Shown here: positions 8,864-16,870 of the stretch, piece after piece
Layout: every line of letters starts with the position of its first letter
Position numbering within the stretch: position 1 is the first letter of the stretch
NCBI GenBank assembly: GCA_030148005.1
Contig: JASBUI010000032.1
Coordinates: 1 to 32,721, forward strand
From: Paracoccaceae bacterium
GTDB taxonomy: Bacteria; Pseudomonadota; Alphaproteobacteria; Rhodobacterales; Rhodobacteraceae
Direction: 5' to 3'
Length of the DNA: 32,721 nt
Notes under the pieces: model-generated
What the model was told of the DNA's origin: nothing
What the model saw: the letters and a program-made list of their open reading frames with translations, nothing else
Database searches by the model: none
Translations under genes and position numbers: made by a program

Positions 8864-11799
8864 GCCAGATCAATCGACTGCCAACAGGTGGCCAGATCGA
8901 CCGCGAAACATCGTTAGACTTTACCTTCGACGGCAAGCGCTTTGCTGGGCACGCGGGAGACACCCTTGCCTCTGCCTTGCTGGCAAATGGCGTGCGCCTC
9001 GTTGGTCGCTCTTTCAAGTACCATCGCCCACGCGGTGCTCTGACCGCCGGATCGGAAGAGCCGAACGCCCTTGTCGAATTGCGCGGCGGCGCGCGAAGGG
9101 AGCCCAACACACGCGCCACCACCGCAGAGCTTTACGATGGGCTGACCGCCAAGAGCCAGAACCGCCTTGGGTCGTTGAAATTCGATCTTCTGTCGATCAA
9201 CGACCGGTTCTCGAACTTTCTGACAGCGGGGTTCTACTACAAGACCTTCATGTGGCCTGCCGCGTTTTGGGAAAAACTTTATGAACCCGTGATCCGTCAT
9301 GCGGCCGGTCTGGGATCGCTGTCGATGCAGGACGACCCGGATGTCTATGACAAGGGTTTCTTACATTGCGATCTGCTGGTCATCGGCGCCGGGCCTGCCG
9401 GGCTGGCTGCTGCATTGACCGCAGGGCGCGCTGGCGCAGATGTAATCCTTGCGGATGAGGATTTCCGCATGGGCGGACGCCTTAACAGCGAAACCTTCAC
9501 GCTTGACGACGCGTTTGGCGCAGATTGGGCTGCAGCAACCGTTTCTGAACTTTCCAGCATGCCCAACGTTCGCATCATGGCGCGCACCACTGTGATCGGT
9601 GCTTTCGATCACGGCATCTATGGCGCGGTCGAACGGGTCAGCGACCACGTCCAAACGCCCGATCCGGGCAAGCCGCGTCAAATTCTGTGGCGCATCTATA
9701 CCAAACGGACTGTTCTGGCGGCGGGGGCGACGGAAAGGCCAATCGCCTTTGAAAACAACGACCGGCCCGGCATAATGCTGGCTTCGGCCCTGCGGACCTA
9801 TGCCAACAGGTTCTCTGTCGCCGCAAGCAACCGTGTGGCCATCTTTACCAACAACGATGACGGGCACCGCACCGCAGCGGACCTGCACGCCAAGGGCGTC
9901 CCGATCGCCGCCGTGGTCGACACGCGCCCCGATGCGCCCCAAAGCCCGGATTTTGAGGTGCTTCAGGGACAGGTCGTCGACACCAAGGGACGCCTTGGAC
10001 TGACAATGGCCAAAGTGCAGCTTGAAGACGGCTCCCACCGAACGCTTGAGTGCGGCGCGTTGGGAATGTCCGGGGGTTGGAACCCTAACGTCCATCTGAC
10101 CTGTCACCAAAGAGGGCGCCCCGTCTGGAACGAAATGCTTGCGGCCTTTACCCCCGGCGGCGATCTGCCTTCGGGGATGACAGTTGCCGGCGCCGCAATG
10201 GGAGAGCTATCGACCGCCGGCGCGCTTCGCAGCGGTTTGGCAGCAGCGCAGGCCGCACTTGATCTTAGCGGCCCTGCACCTGATCTGCCCAAAGCCGAAG
10301 ATGAACCCATAAATCTAAAACCGTTCTGGTATGTGAAGGGGTGCGCGCGGGCATGGTTGGATTTTCAGAACGACGTCACCGTCAAGGACGTCAAGCTTAG
10401 CCATCAGGAAGGCTTTCGGTCCGTCGAGCACCTTAAACGCTATACTACGTTGGGCATGGCCACCGATCAGGGCAAGACGTCCAACATGGGCGGCCTTGCA
10501 ATCATGGCCGAACTGGCCGGCAAAACGATACCCGAAGTCGGCACGACAATCTTTCGCCCCCCCTACACCCCAACCGCGATCGGGGCTTTTGGCGGACGCC
10601 ATCGCGGGCAAGAGTTTCATCCAAAACGCCTAACCCCAAGCCATCGCTGGGCCGAAGAGCAAGGAGCCGTGTTCGTAGAGGTTGGCAATTGGCTTCGCGC
10701 ACAGTGGTTCCCCCGTCCGGGTGAAACGACTTGGCGGCAAAGCGTCGATCGCGAAGTGCTGGCAACGCGCGCATCGGTTGGCGTCTGCGATGTAACCACG
10801 CTGGGCAAAGTCGACGTGCAAGGCGCGGATTCGGCCGACTTCCTGAACAGGATTTACTGCAACGGATTTGCTAAACTGGCGGTCGGAAAAACCCGCTATG
10901 GGCTGATGCTGCGCGAAGACGGCATAGCGATGGACGATGGCACCGCCGCCCGACTGGCCGAAGATCACTTCGTCGTCACAACGACGACCGCCAACGCACT
11001 GCCGGTTTATCGTCACATGGAATTCGTGCGCCAATGCCTGTATCCGGACATGGATGTGCAACTGATCTCTACAACCGAGGCTTGGGCCCAGTATGCGGTT
11101 GCCGGACCCAACAGTCGCCGCGTTCTCGAAAAAATCGTCGATCAGGAGATCTCGAACGAAGCCTTTCCCTTCATGGCCTGCGCAAACGTCACGGTCTGCG
11201 GGGGCCTTCGGGCGCGGTTGTTCCGCATCTCTTTCAGTGGTGAACTTGCATATGAAATCGCCGTTCCGACCGCCTATGGCGATGCTCTGATGCGCCGTAT
11301 CATGCAAGCGGGTGAGGAGTTTGACATCACCCCGTATGGCACCGAAGCGCTGGGTGTGATGCGGATAGAAAAGGGCCACGCGGCTGGAAATGAGCTTAAC
11401 GGGACCACCACCGCACAGAACCTTGGAATGGGGCGAATGGTGTCCAAGAAGAAGGACAGTATCGGTTCGATCCTGTCAGAGCGCGAAGGTTTGAACCGGG
11501 CTGACGACCTGCGTCAGATCGGAATTAAACCGGTTGATCCTGTAGCGCCTGTACCTGCGGGCGCGCATCTGATGGCGCTAAGCGGCCCGGTCGATGCAGC
11601 GCATGATCAGGGCTATGTCACCTCTGCCTGCTTTTCTCCGAACCTCGGGCATGCCATCGCCTTGGGCTTTCTTAGGAACGGAGCAGAGCGCATGGGCGAA
11701 CGCATGCGGCTTGCAAGCCCACTCTCCAACGTCGAGACCGAGGTAGAGATCGTAAGCGCACATTTCATTGACCCTGAAGGAGAACGTCTTCGTGCATGA
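8860..11799 (+). CDS. mgdC: Sarcosine oxidase alpha-family subunit, probable N-methylglutamate dehydrogenase MgdC
   Basis: A 979-residue protein with the three-part layout of SoxA. The N-terminal domain (about 1-110) has a ferredoxin-like fold without iron-sulfur cysteines and carries the family hallmark GRSFKYHRPRG (49-59). A dinucleotide-binding domain begins at VIGAGPAGLAAALTAGRAG (about 174-192), and the protein ends in a GcvT-like folate-binding domain (about 590-970). The alpha subunit carries NAD and the tetrahydrofolate site that takes the methylene group released by the flavin centre. ATG 8860 overlaps the mgdB stop codon, so it is chosen over earlier in-frame codons. It overlaps mgdD by eight bases, so all four genes form a tightly coupled operon. 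The substrate is inferred from the neighbours. Confidence 0.8.
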   Translation: MSQINRLPTGGQIDRETSLDFTFDGKRFAGHAGDTLASALLANGVRLVGRSFKYHRPRGALTAGSEEPNALVELRGGARREPNTRATTAELYDGLTAKSQNRLGSLKFDLLSINDRFSNFLTAGFYYKTFMWPAAFWEKLYEPVIRHAAGLGSLSMQDDPDVYDKGFLHCDLLVIGAGPAGLAAALTAGRAGADVILADEDFRMGGRLNSETFTLDDAFGADWAAATVSELSSMPNVRIMARTTVIGAFDHGIYGAVERVSDHVQTPDPGKPRQILWRIYTKRTVLAAGATERPIAFENNDRPGIMLASALRTYANRFSVAASNRVAIFTNNDDGHRTAADLHAKGVPIAAVVDTRPDAPQSPDFEVLQGQVVDTKGRLGLTMAKVQLEDGSHRTLECGALGMSGGWNPNVHLTCHQRGRPVWNEMLAAFTPGGDLPSGMTVAGAAMGELSTAGALRSGLAAAQAALDLSGPAPDLPKAEDEPINLKPFWYVKGCARAWLDFQNDVTVKDVKLSHQEGFRSVEHLKRYTTLGMATDQGKTSNMGGLAIMAELAGKTIPEVGTTIFRPPYTPTAIGAFGGRHRGQEFHPKRLTPSHRWAEEQGAVFVEVGNWLRAQWFPRPGETTWRQSVDREVLATRASVGVCDVTTLGKVDVQGADSADFLNRIYCNGFAKLAVGKTRYGLMLREDGIAMDDGTAARLAEDHFVVTTTTANALPVYRHMEFVRQCLYPDMDVQLISTTEAWAQYAVAGPNSRRVLEKIVDQEISNEAFPFMACANVTVCGGLRARLFRISFSGELAYEIAVPTAYGDALMRRIMQAGEEFDITPYGTEALGVMRIEKGHAAGNELNGTTTAQNLGMGRMVSKKKDSIGSILSEREGLNRADDLRQIGIKPVDPVAPVPAGAHLMALSGPVDAAHDQGYVTSACFSPNLGHAIALGFLRNGAERMGERMRLASPLSNVETEVEIVSAHFIDPEGERLRA

Positions 11800-12355
11800 C
11801 CTCAGGACCCTTACAGCGCTTGGCGGGCTTGAGCCGCGCACAGACAGGTTTGACCACGTCACGATAGCCGAGAATGATGGCCTGGCTTTGGCCTCTCTCG
11901 CCGCGCGACTTGGATCGGAAAAGCAATGCCACGCGCAACTAAAAAAACTGCTTGGTTCGGTGCCGGGTCCCGGCAGGGCGGTCTTGGGTGATCCCGATGC
12001 GGGCTTTTGGACGGGACCGGATCAATGGATGATCAGCGCGCCGCGCAAGACCCAAGAATTGCTTGCGGACGAGCTTAAGGTCAAATTTGGGGCGGCCGCC
12101 TCGGTGACCGAACAATCCGGCGCATGGGCCTGTTTTGATCTGACGGGTCCCGGATTGGCGGATGTGACAGAACGGCTTTGCGCCGTGCCCATTCGCAATA
12201 TGCAGTCAGGCGATACGCAGCGCACCGTCATTCATCAACTGGGATGTTTTGTGATCCGCGGCGCCCAAGCCGATCACCTGCGCGTTCTTGGCCCGCGCGC
12301 TTCTGCGGGAACGCTGCATCACGCACTTATTACAGCGGCCCATTCGACGGCCTAG
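11792..12355 (+). CDS. mgdD: Sarcosine oxidase gamma-family subunit, probable MgdD
   Basis: A 187-residue GcvT-like protein of the SoxG family, the smallest folate-fold subunit of the heterotetramer. Typical family stretches are PDAGFWTGPDQWMISA (near residues 68-83) and SGAWACFDLTGPGLADV. The GTG at 11792 is the likely start because AAGGAGA lies eight bases before it; the only ATG nearby is out of frame. The start lies inside the end of mgdC. The stop codon overlaps the stop of the convergent GlxA-type regulator by four bases (CTAG). No promoter separates it from the genes upstream. Its role is structural support of the alpha/beta complex, by analogy with SoxG. Confidence 0.78.
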   Translation: MHDLRTLTALGGLEPRTDRFDHVTIAENDGLALASLAARLGSEKQCHAQLKKLLGSVPGPGRAVLGDPDAGFWTGPDQWMISAPRKTQELLADELKVKFGAAASVTEQSGAWACFDLTGPGLADVTERLCAVPIRNMQSGDTQRTVIHQLGCFVIRGAQADHLRVLGPRASAGTLHHALITAAHSTA

Positions 12356-13356
12356 GCGGTAGGTTCTGCCCTGTTCTCGCCGGACCGGAACATGTTCACC
12401 TTCTTCCGATCTTCCTTGGGATGGACCCCGAACACATCCGTGTAGTTCTTGATCAGTGTAAAGGACGAAGTATAGCCAACCGCTTCGGCGACTTCGGACA
12501 TCGTGTAGTTGCCGTAGAGCAAAAGCTGTCGCGCCTTGTGCATGCGCAAGGACCGGTAATATCCCAGCGGCGGGCGACCCGTCGTTTTGCGGAACATGCG
12601 TTCAAGTTGGCGTACAGAAACACCGACTTTTTGGGCGACCTCGGCGATGCTGATCGGGTCTTCAAGGTGCTCAGTAAACATTGCCACGGCGTCGCGCACG
12701 ACCGGCGGCAGCATATCGCTGGTGCTTTCGGCCGCGAAGGTGGGCTTGCGCTGTGCAACCCCCTGCCCGCGAACCATCGGGTGCTGAAACCAACAAGCCA
12801 CTTCTGTTGCCACATTGGCCCCGATTGCCTTTTCGATAAGGTGCAGAGACAGATCAAAAGCGGCCGCGGCCCCCGATGCCGTCAACCGGGAACTGTCGAT
12901 GCTGATAACGTCCGTCGACGGAACATAGTTCGGAAACTCTTCTGCAAAGGCCGCCTCATAGCACCAATGCACCGAAGCCGCGTGCCCTTCCAACAGGCCC
13001 GAGCGGGCCAGCGGGAACACGCCTCCACTGATCGCGCCAAGCGCAACGCCGTGCCGCGCAAGCCTGCGCAGTTTCCCGTTGGATGATTGCGGTTCCGCAA
13101 ACCGGGCGGATGGACCGCTTAGAAGGTACACCTGATCCACCGTCTCTAGCCCCGCAAGAGATACGTCGGGGTCAAACCAGACATGTGCGCTTGCCTCGAC
13201 GCGGCCACCATCCTCTGAGATCAGGGTCCAGCCGAAAACGTCGCGCCCCACGATTTCATTGGCCGCGCGCAGCGGTTCGATCATCGATGTCAGACAGGCC
13301 ATCGGGAAGCCCGGAAAAATAAGAAAGCCTACGTGAAATTTTTCATCAGGATGCAT
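12352..13356 (-). CDS. GlxA family AraC-type transcriptional regulator
   Basis: A 334-residue regulator with an N-terminal DJ-1/PfpI-like domain (about 1-190) and a C-terminal AraC helix-turn-helix pair (about 220-315). The latter includes ISIAEVAQKVGVSVRQLERMF-type and TMSEVAEAVGYTSSFTLIKNY-type helices, with the usual ending HPKEDRK. The nucleophile elbow reads GAISGG (107-112) with no cysteine, so it is a ligand-sensing fold rather than an enzyme. Relatives such as GbdR and CdhR control betaine and carnitine catabolism. Its place between mgd and dmm suggests it responds to a methylamine-pathway intermediate. The start ATG is preceded by AGGA. This Shine-Dalgarno lies inside a CCT-N3-AGG palindrome, which hints at autoregulation. 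Target genes are inferred only from position. Confidence 0.85.
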   Translation of the reverse strand: MHPDEKFHVGFLIFPGFPMACLTSMIEPLRAANEIVGRDVFGWTLISEDGGRVEASAHVWFDPDVSLAGLETVDQVYLLSGPSARFAEPQSSNGKLRRLARHGVALGAISGGVFPLARSGLLEGHAASVHWCYEAAFAEEFPNYVPSTDVISIDSSRLTASGAAAAFDLSLHLIEKAIGANVATEVACWFQHPMVRGQGVAQRKPTFAAESTSDMLPPVVRDAVAMFTEHLEDPISIAEVAQKVGVSVRQLERMFRKTTGRPPLGYYRSLRMHKARQLLLYGNYTMSEVAEAVGYTSSFTLIKNYTDVFGVHPKEDRKKVNMFRSGENRAEPTA

Positions 13357-13377
13357 ATAATTATCCTAACAGGAAAT
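13333..13377 (+). promoter_or_regulatory. Promoter and palindromic operator between the two regulators
   Basis: On the plus strand GTGAAA (13333-13338) and a perfect TATAAT (13356-13361) are 17 bases apart and point to the XRE-cupin gene. TATCCTAACAGGAAA follows at 13362-13376, containing the palindrome TCCT-AAC-AGGA (13364-13374). The predicted start of transcription lies inside the palindrome. On the opposite strand the same palindrome covers the ribosome-binding site of the GlxA-type gene. Confidence 0.5.
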
Positions 13378-13456
13378 TTTGATGTTAAGCTAGTCGGCAG
13401 ATAGCTAAAAAAGACGATGCGATCTGTTGGTATGCGTGAAACTATCAGGTATTGCG

Positions 13457-14113
13457 ATGAACAAGGATATTTTGGAAGCCCCCGCGATGAATGCTCTTTT
13501 GCAACAAGACCCGCACCGCGTTGTCGAAAATCGTGAAAAGGTTCTTGAGGTAGCGATTGGCCGGGAAGTACGTGCCTACCGCCGCAAACAGGAAATTACG
13601 GTTGCCGAGCTTTCGGCGATCACAGGCATTTCGATCGGAATGTTGTCCAAGATCGAAAACGGCAACACTTCACCGTCATTGACCACGCTGCAAAGCCTGG
13701 CAAACGCGCTGTCGGTGCCGCTGACTGCGTTCTTTCGGCGCTTCGAGGAATCGCGCACGGCCGTTTACACGAAAGCGGGCGAAGGTGTGGAACTGGAACG
13801 TGAGGGCACGCGCGCCAACCATCAGTACAACCTTTTGGGTCATATCGGGTCAAACGCCAGCGGCGTTATTGTCGAGCCATACCTGATCACTCTATCCGAT
13901 GAGGCGGACATCTTTCCCACGTTTCAGCACGCCGGAATAGAGACGATCTATATGCTTGAAGGCGAGGTGGACTATCGCCATGGCGACGCGATTTATAACC
14001 TTAAGCCGGGCGACACGTTGTTCTTTGACGCCGATGCCCCGCATGGTCCAGAGAACCTTGTGGCACTGCCAGCAAGGTATCTGTCGATCATCAGCTATCC
14101 GCAAGAGAACTAG
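13457..14113 (+). CDS. XRE-family helix-turn-helix regulator with cupin domain
   Basis: A 218-residue protein with an N-terminal XRE DNA-binding domain (about 33-92; hallmark ELSAITGISIGMLSKIENG, 51-69) and a C-terminal cupin domain (about 135-215; MLEGEVDYRHGDAIYNLKPG, then DTLFFDADAPHG). Proteins of this build sense small metabolites in the cupin and usually act locally on adjacent operons. It is divergent from the GlxA-type regulator and convergent with dmmC. ATG 13457 is chosen; ATG 13487 (MNALLQQ) has an equally good GGAAG and could be the true start, giving 208 residues. The ligand is unknown; a methylated amine or folate-linked C1 signal is plausible from context only. Confidence 0.85.
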   Translation: MNKDILEAPAMNALLQQDPHRVVENREKVLEVAIGREVRAYRRKQEITVAELSAITGISIGMLSKIENGNTSPSLTTLQSLANALSVPLTAFFRRFEESRTAVYTKAGEGVELEREGTRANHQYNLLGHIGSNASGVIVEPYLITLSDEADIFPTFQHAGIETIYMLEGEVDYRHGDAIYNLKPGDTLFFDADAPHGPENLVALPARYLSIISYPQEN

Positions 14114-14134
14114 AAAGCCGCGAGGCGCGCCTTT
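14114..14134. terminator. Hairpin between convergent XRE-cupin gene and dmmC
   Basis: Arms AAAGCCGCG (14114-14122) and CGCGCCTTT (14126-14134) pair over nine positions with one mismatch and a 3-base loop. The hairpin fills the whole 19-base gap and touches the dmmC stop codon. It ends in short T-runs on both strands, which suits a weak bidirectional terminator. Confidence 0.45.
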
Positions 14135-15200
14135 AGGTTTCAAGCGCCGGTTCAGTTTCCAGATCAGGCCAGATACCCGCCGAGGTCGGCAGACCATCGT
14201 CGAAGTTCTTGAGATAGTCGAGCATCATCGGCCGGTTGTCGATAAAGCCTTTGTACGTCGCAAGCTCATCCGGCAGATCACGCACCACGCGATGCAGTCT
14301 TCGGCCCCACTTTGGCACTGTCATCAGGTCCTGAAAACTGCAGAGATAACAGCGGATCGGGAAGACAAGCGCGTTTGACCGCGGCAACCTAAAGAAGGTC
14401 TGCAACTCTACGCGAAGGTGCTGTTTGGCACCGATGTTCTCGGGCGTCAGAGTTGTCTTTTGAATGCCCCATTTGTGATAGTTCTCAGGGCTTGTGTCCA
14501 AAAGCGGATTGACCGTCATTGTCCAGTTCAAACGCCGCGCGGGCGCGCCTTGCTGGATGTTCAGCAAGAACTTGAGCGCACGAACAAAGATGCCCTTTTC
14601 ATGGGCCAACGGAACTGGCGCGTGCCACTCGAAAAAGTTCATGCCGATGTCGAAATCCAAGGACCAGTCAGCCTGAGTTGTCACCATGCCAGCGTCCATC
14701 CAAAGGTTGTCGTCGCGCTGATCCAGCACGCAGAAATCTCCTTGTGCCTGCCGGGTGATATATTCCATCGGGCCGTAGGGCAGCGTGGCCTCGTCCAGAA
14801 AGACAAAGCTGTCGTCGATCCCAAGCGGTTTGTTGATCCAGCGCCATTTGTTGCCATCTCGGTGAAGCTCGAACAGGTCGGGATAGTCTTCGGACTTGGA
14901 CACCATGATCAGTTCCAGAAGATCCCAGCCCGCCAGCGTCATATGCGGCAGCGACTGGCACCGCAGCGGATCATCGGCCAGCACCATCGCGCGATCACGC
15001 ATTTCCGAGACATAATGCTCATCCACATCGAACCGTTTTTCGTAAACGGAATCCTTTGGCCCGCCCCGATGCTGTTCCATGTTCACCGAATACATGTAGC
15101 TGTCTTCGTGGAACGGAAACGGGAACCGTTTGATCGCGCGCTCCGAGTTATAAAAGGAATAGTCGTCGCGGAAGGTTTCGTCGTTGAATTGAATGGTCAT
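14133..15200 (-). CDS. dmmC: Dimethylamine monooxygenase, heme-dependent oxidative N-demethylase subunit DmmC (DUF3445)
   Basis: A 355-residue protein of the DUF3445 family, the catalytic alpha subunit of heme-dependent oxidative N-demethylases. It is expected to oxidise dimethylamine to methylamine and formaldehyde with O2 and electrons from DmmB. Family-typical segments include YFLPFHEDSYMYS-like text near residues 25-40 (here RFPFPFHEDSYMYSV) and LNIQQGAPARRLNWTMTVNP in the middle. Near the C-terminus is FRLPRSNALVFPIRCYL. The frame is open upstream, but ATG 15200 has a strong AGGAGAG ribosome-binding site and gives MTIQFND. It is the last gene of dmmDABC, 60 bases after dmmB. I cannot point to the heme ligand with certainty from sequence alone. 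Confidence 0.85.
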   Translation of the reverse strand: MTIQFNDETFRDDYSFYNSERAIKRFPFPFHEDSYMYSVNMEQHRGGPKDSVYEKRFDVDEHYVSEMRDRAMVLADDPLRCQSLPHMTLAGWDLLELIMVSKSEDYPDLFELHRDGNKWRWINKPLGIDDSFVFLDEATLPYGPMEYITRQAQGDFCVLDQRDDNLWMDAGMVTTQADWSLDFDIGMNFFEWHAPVPLAHEKGIFVRALKFLLNIQQGAPARRLNWTMTVNPLLDTSPENYHKWGIQKTTLTPENIGAKQHLRVELQTFFRLPRSNALVFPIRCYLCSFQDLMTVPKWGRRLHRVVRDLPDELATYKGFIDNRPMMLDYLKNFDDGLPTSAGIWPDLETEPALET

Positions 15201-15260
15201 GTTTCTCTCCTGCCGCAGCAACTTATCAAAGGGCGCCGTGCCAACTGGCGATGACGGGCG

Positions 15261-16223
15261 CTAGCGGTCCAGTACCAGTGTTTTGCCTTCAAAACGGCTG
15301 ACGCAGGGCATGATCTTTTGCCCGCCTGCATGTTCGTCGTCGTCAAGCCAGTGATCACGGTGAATAAAGTTGCCCGCGTAGTCGATGACATTCGTTTCAC
15401 ACTGCCCGCAGGCCCCGCCGCGGCACAGATAGGGCGCATCCACCCCTGCGCGTTCGATGGCTTCCAGCAGGCTTTCATGTTCGCCCACCTGAATCACCTT
15501 GTTGGATACCGCCAGCTTTACTTCGAACGGCTTGCCCGGTTGCGGAGCAAGGAATTCTTCGTAGTGAACGGCTTCGCGGGGCCACCCTTCGTTGGTGGCG
15601 GTCTTGCGCACCCAGTCGATCATGCCTTTAGGCCCACAGACATAGACATGTGTGCCCAAGGGCTGACCTTCCAGCAGGTTCACCAGATCGATCATCTGTT
15701 TCTTGTCGTCATAGTAGATGTGCGTTTCATTAGGGTGGTGACTGGTCAGCTCATCCACATAAGACCCAAGGCTTTCGGTGCGGCAGGCATAGTGCAGCTC
15801 CCAATTGCCATTGAAACGCTCAAGCTGTTTAGTCTGTGCCAGAAACGGCGTGATGCCGATGCCGCCTGCAAGAAACAGATGTTTCTTGGCCCTCAGATCA
15901 AGACTGAAAAGGTTGACGGGGTAAGAGATCACCATCTCGTCCCCGACCTTCACACGCGTATGCATGAAGACAGAGCCGCCCCGGCCTTCGTCGTCACGGC
16001 GCACGGAAATGCAATAGCGCGACTGATCCATCGGATCAGACATCAGTGAGTAGGGGTTCAGCCGCGTGATATCTCCGTCGCGCATTTCGACAACGGTGTG
16101 CGCACCACCAGAAAAAGTGGGCAAAAGGCCATTGTCGGCTCTTTTGAACTCAAACCGTGTGACGAGGTCATTGAGCGGCACGACATCCGTGACAGTTACG
16201 GCGATTTTCTCGGCACCGCTCAT
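15261..16223 (-). CDS. dmmB: Dimethylamine monooxygenase reductase subunit DmmB
   Basis: A 320-residue reductase of the phthalate dioxygenase reductase type: FMN domain, NAD(P)H domain, then plant-type ferredoxin. RLNPYSL (54-60) is the flavin-binding RxYSx motif. GGIGITPFL (120-128) and VYVCGPKGM (193-201) are in the nucleotide-binding domain. The [2Fe-2S] cysteines are C267, C272 and C275 in CRGGACGQC, plus C307. It would deliver electrons from NAD(P)H to the oxygenase subunit in the cytoplasm. Its ATG overlaps the dmmA stop codon by four bases (ATGA). Context and order D-A-B-C identify it as the Dmm reductase rather than a general oxygenase reductase. Confidence 0.88.
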   Translation of the reverse strand: MSGAEKIAVTVTDVVPLNDLVTRFEFKRADNGLLPTFSGGAHTVVEMRDGDITRLNPYSLMSDPMDQSRYCISVRRDDEGRGGSVFMHTRVKVGDEMVISYPVNLFSLDLRAKKHLFLAGGIGITPFLAQTKQLERFNGNWELHYACRTESLGSYVDELTSHHPNETHIYYDDKKQMIDLVNLLEGQPLGTHVYVCGPKGMIDWVRKTATNEGWPREAVHYEEFLAPQPGKPFEVKLAVSNKVIQVGEHESLLEAIERAGVDAPYLCRGGACGQCETNVIDYAGNFIHRDHWLDDDEHAGGQKIMPCVSRFEGKTLVLDR

Positions 16224-16816
16224 TCGTAAATCCCCTTTGGTGTCGGAACATTCCCCGGGTCTTCTGCATCGACGCGCACACCCTGATAGGCGGCCAGACG
16301 GCGCGAATAGTGATCCCGGACAAACAGGTTCAGGCCGCAGTGGCTACACACGAAAGGATCGGTTTCGACCTCTTCGGTAATGCCTTTGCAATGCACGCAC
16401 TGCATCCGGCGCGCGATGCTGCCGCGATGTTCAGTTTGAATTGCAGTATGCGGAATACCGGCGGCCATGGCGGCGTTCTGCGCCTGCCCCATCAGCCCTT
16501 CTGTTCCCGCAAGATAAACCTGCAACCCCATCTTGGCATCCGCCAGCGCCTTGCGCAGGCGCGGCTCGGCCGCAGGATAACTAGGGCCGGAATAGAAGGA
16601 CGCAGGCTTAAGCGCGCGCAGCTTGTCCTCATAGTCCTCGCCCTTGGGGATATAGATGATGTGAGCCTTTTCCATCATCTGCGGCGTCGCGACATCCAGG
16701 ATGGCTTCGGCCCCATGAGCATCTGCAACCAACAGATGCGCCGGCCCGACCCGTGCTTCCAATGTGCCATAGATCGGGCGGCTTCTGATACTTTCGGGAA
16801 ACGTGAATTTCGACAT
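16220..16816 (-). CDS. dmmA: Dimethylamine monooxygenase subunit DmmA with C-terminal zinc-ribbon-like motif
   Basis: A 198-residue subunit recognisable by position and by its C-terminal double CxxC motif: CVHC (140-143) and CSHC (157-160), followed by FVRDHYSRRLAAYQG. The four cysteines probably bind zinc. The N-terminal part (about 20-125) looks like a Rossmann-type domain related to ferredoxin reductase NAD modules but lacks an obvious glycine loop. It is needed with DmmB and DmmC for dimethylamine monooxygenase in Ruegeria pomeroyi. ATG 16816 has AAGGG seven bases upstream and begins MSKFTFPESIRSRP; the longer open frame upstream has no family support. It lies 54 bases after dmmD. Confidence 0.83.
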   Translation of the reverse strand: MSKFTFPESIRSRPIYGTLEARVGPAHLLVADAHGAEAILDVATPQMMEKAHIIYIPKGEDYEDKLRALKPASFYSGPSYPAAEPRLRKALADAKMGLQVYLAGTEGLMGQAQNAAMAAGIPHTAIQTEHRGSIARRMQCVHCKGITEEVETDPFVCSHCGLNLFVRDHYSRRLAAYQGVRVDAEDPGNVPTPKGIYE

Positions 16817-16870
16817 CTTTGCCCTTTTGACGTGCAGACAGGTGCAAGCTTCACCCTGCACCCAAGCTAA

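Noticed and set aside
7312..12355. True sarcosine oxidase (soxBDAG) as the identity of this operon
   Set aside because: It cannot be excluded by sequence, but linkage to gmaS-mgsABC and the cysteine-free delta subunit favour N-methylglutamate dehydrogenase, and no other mgd candidate is in the window.
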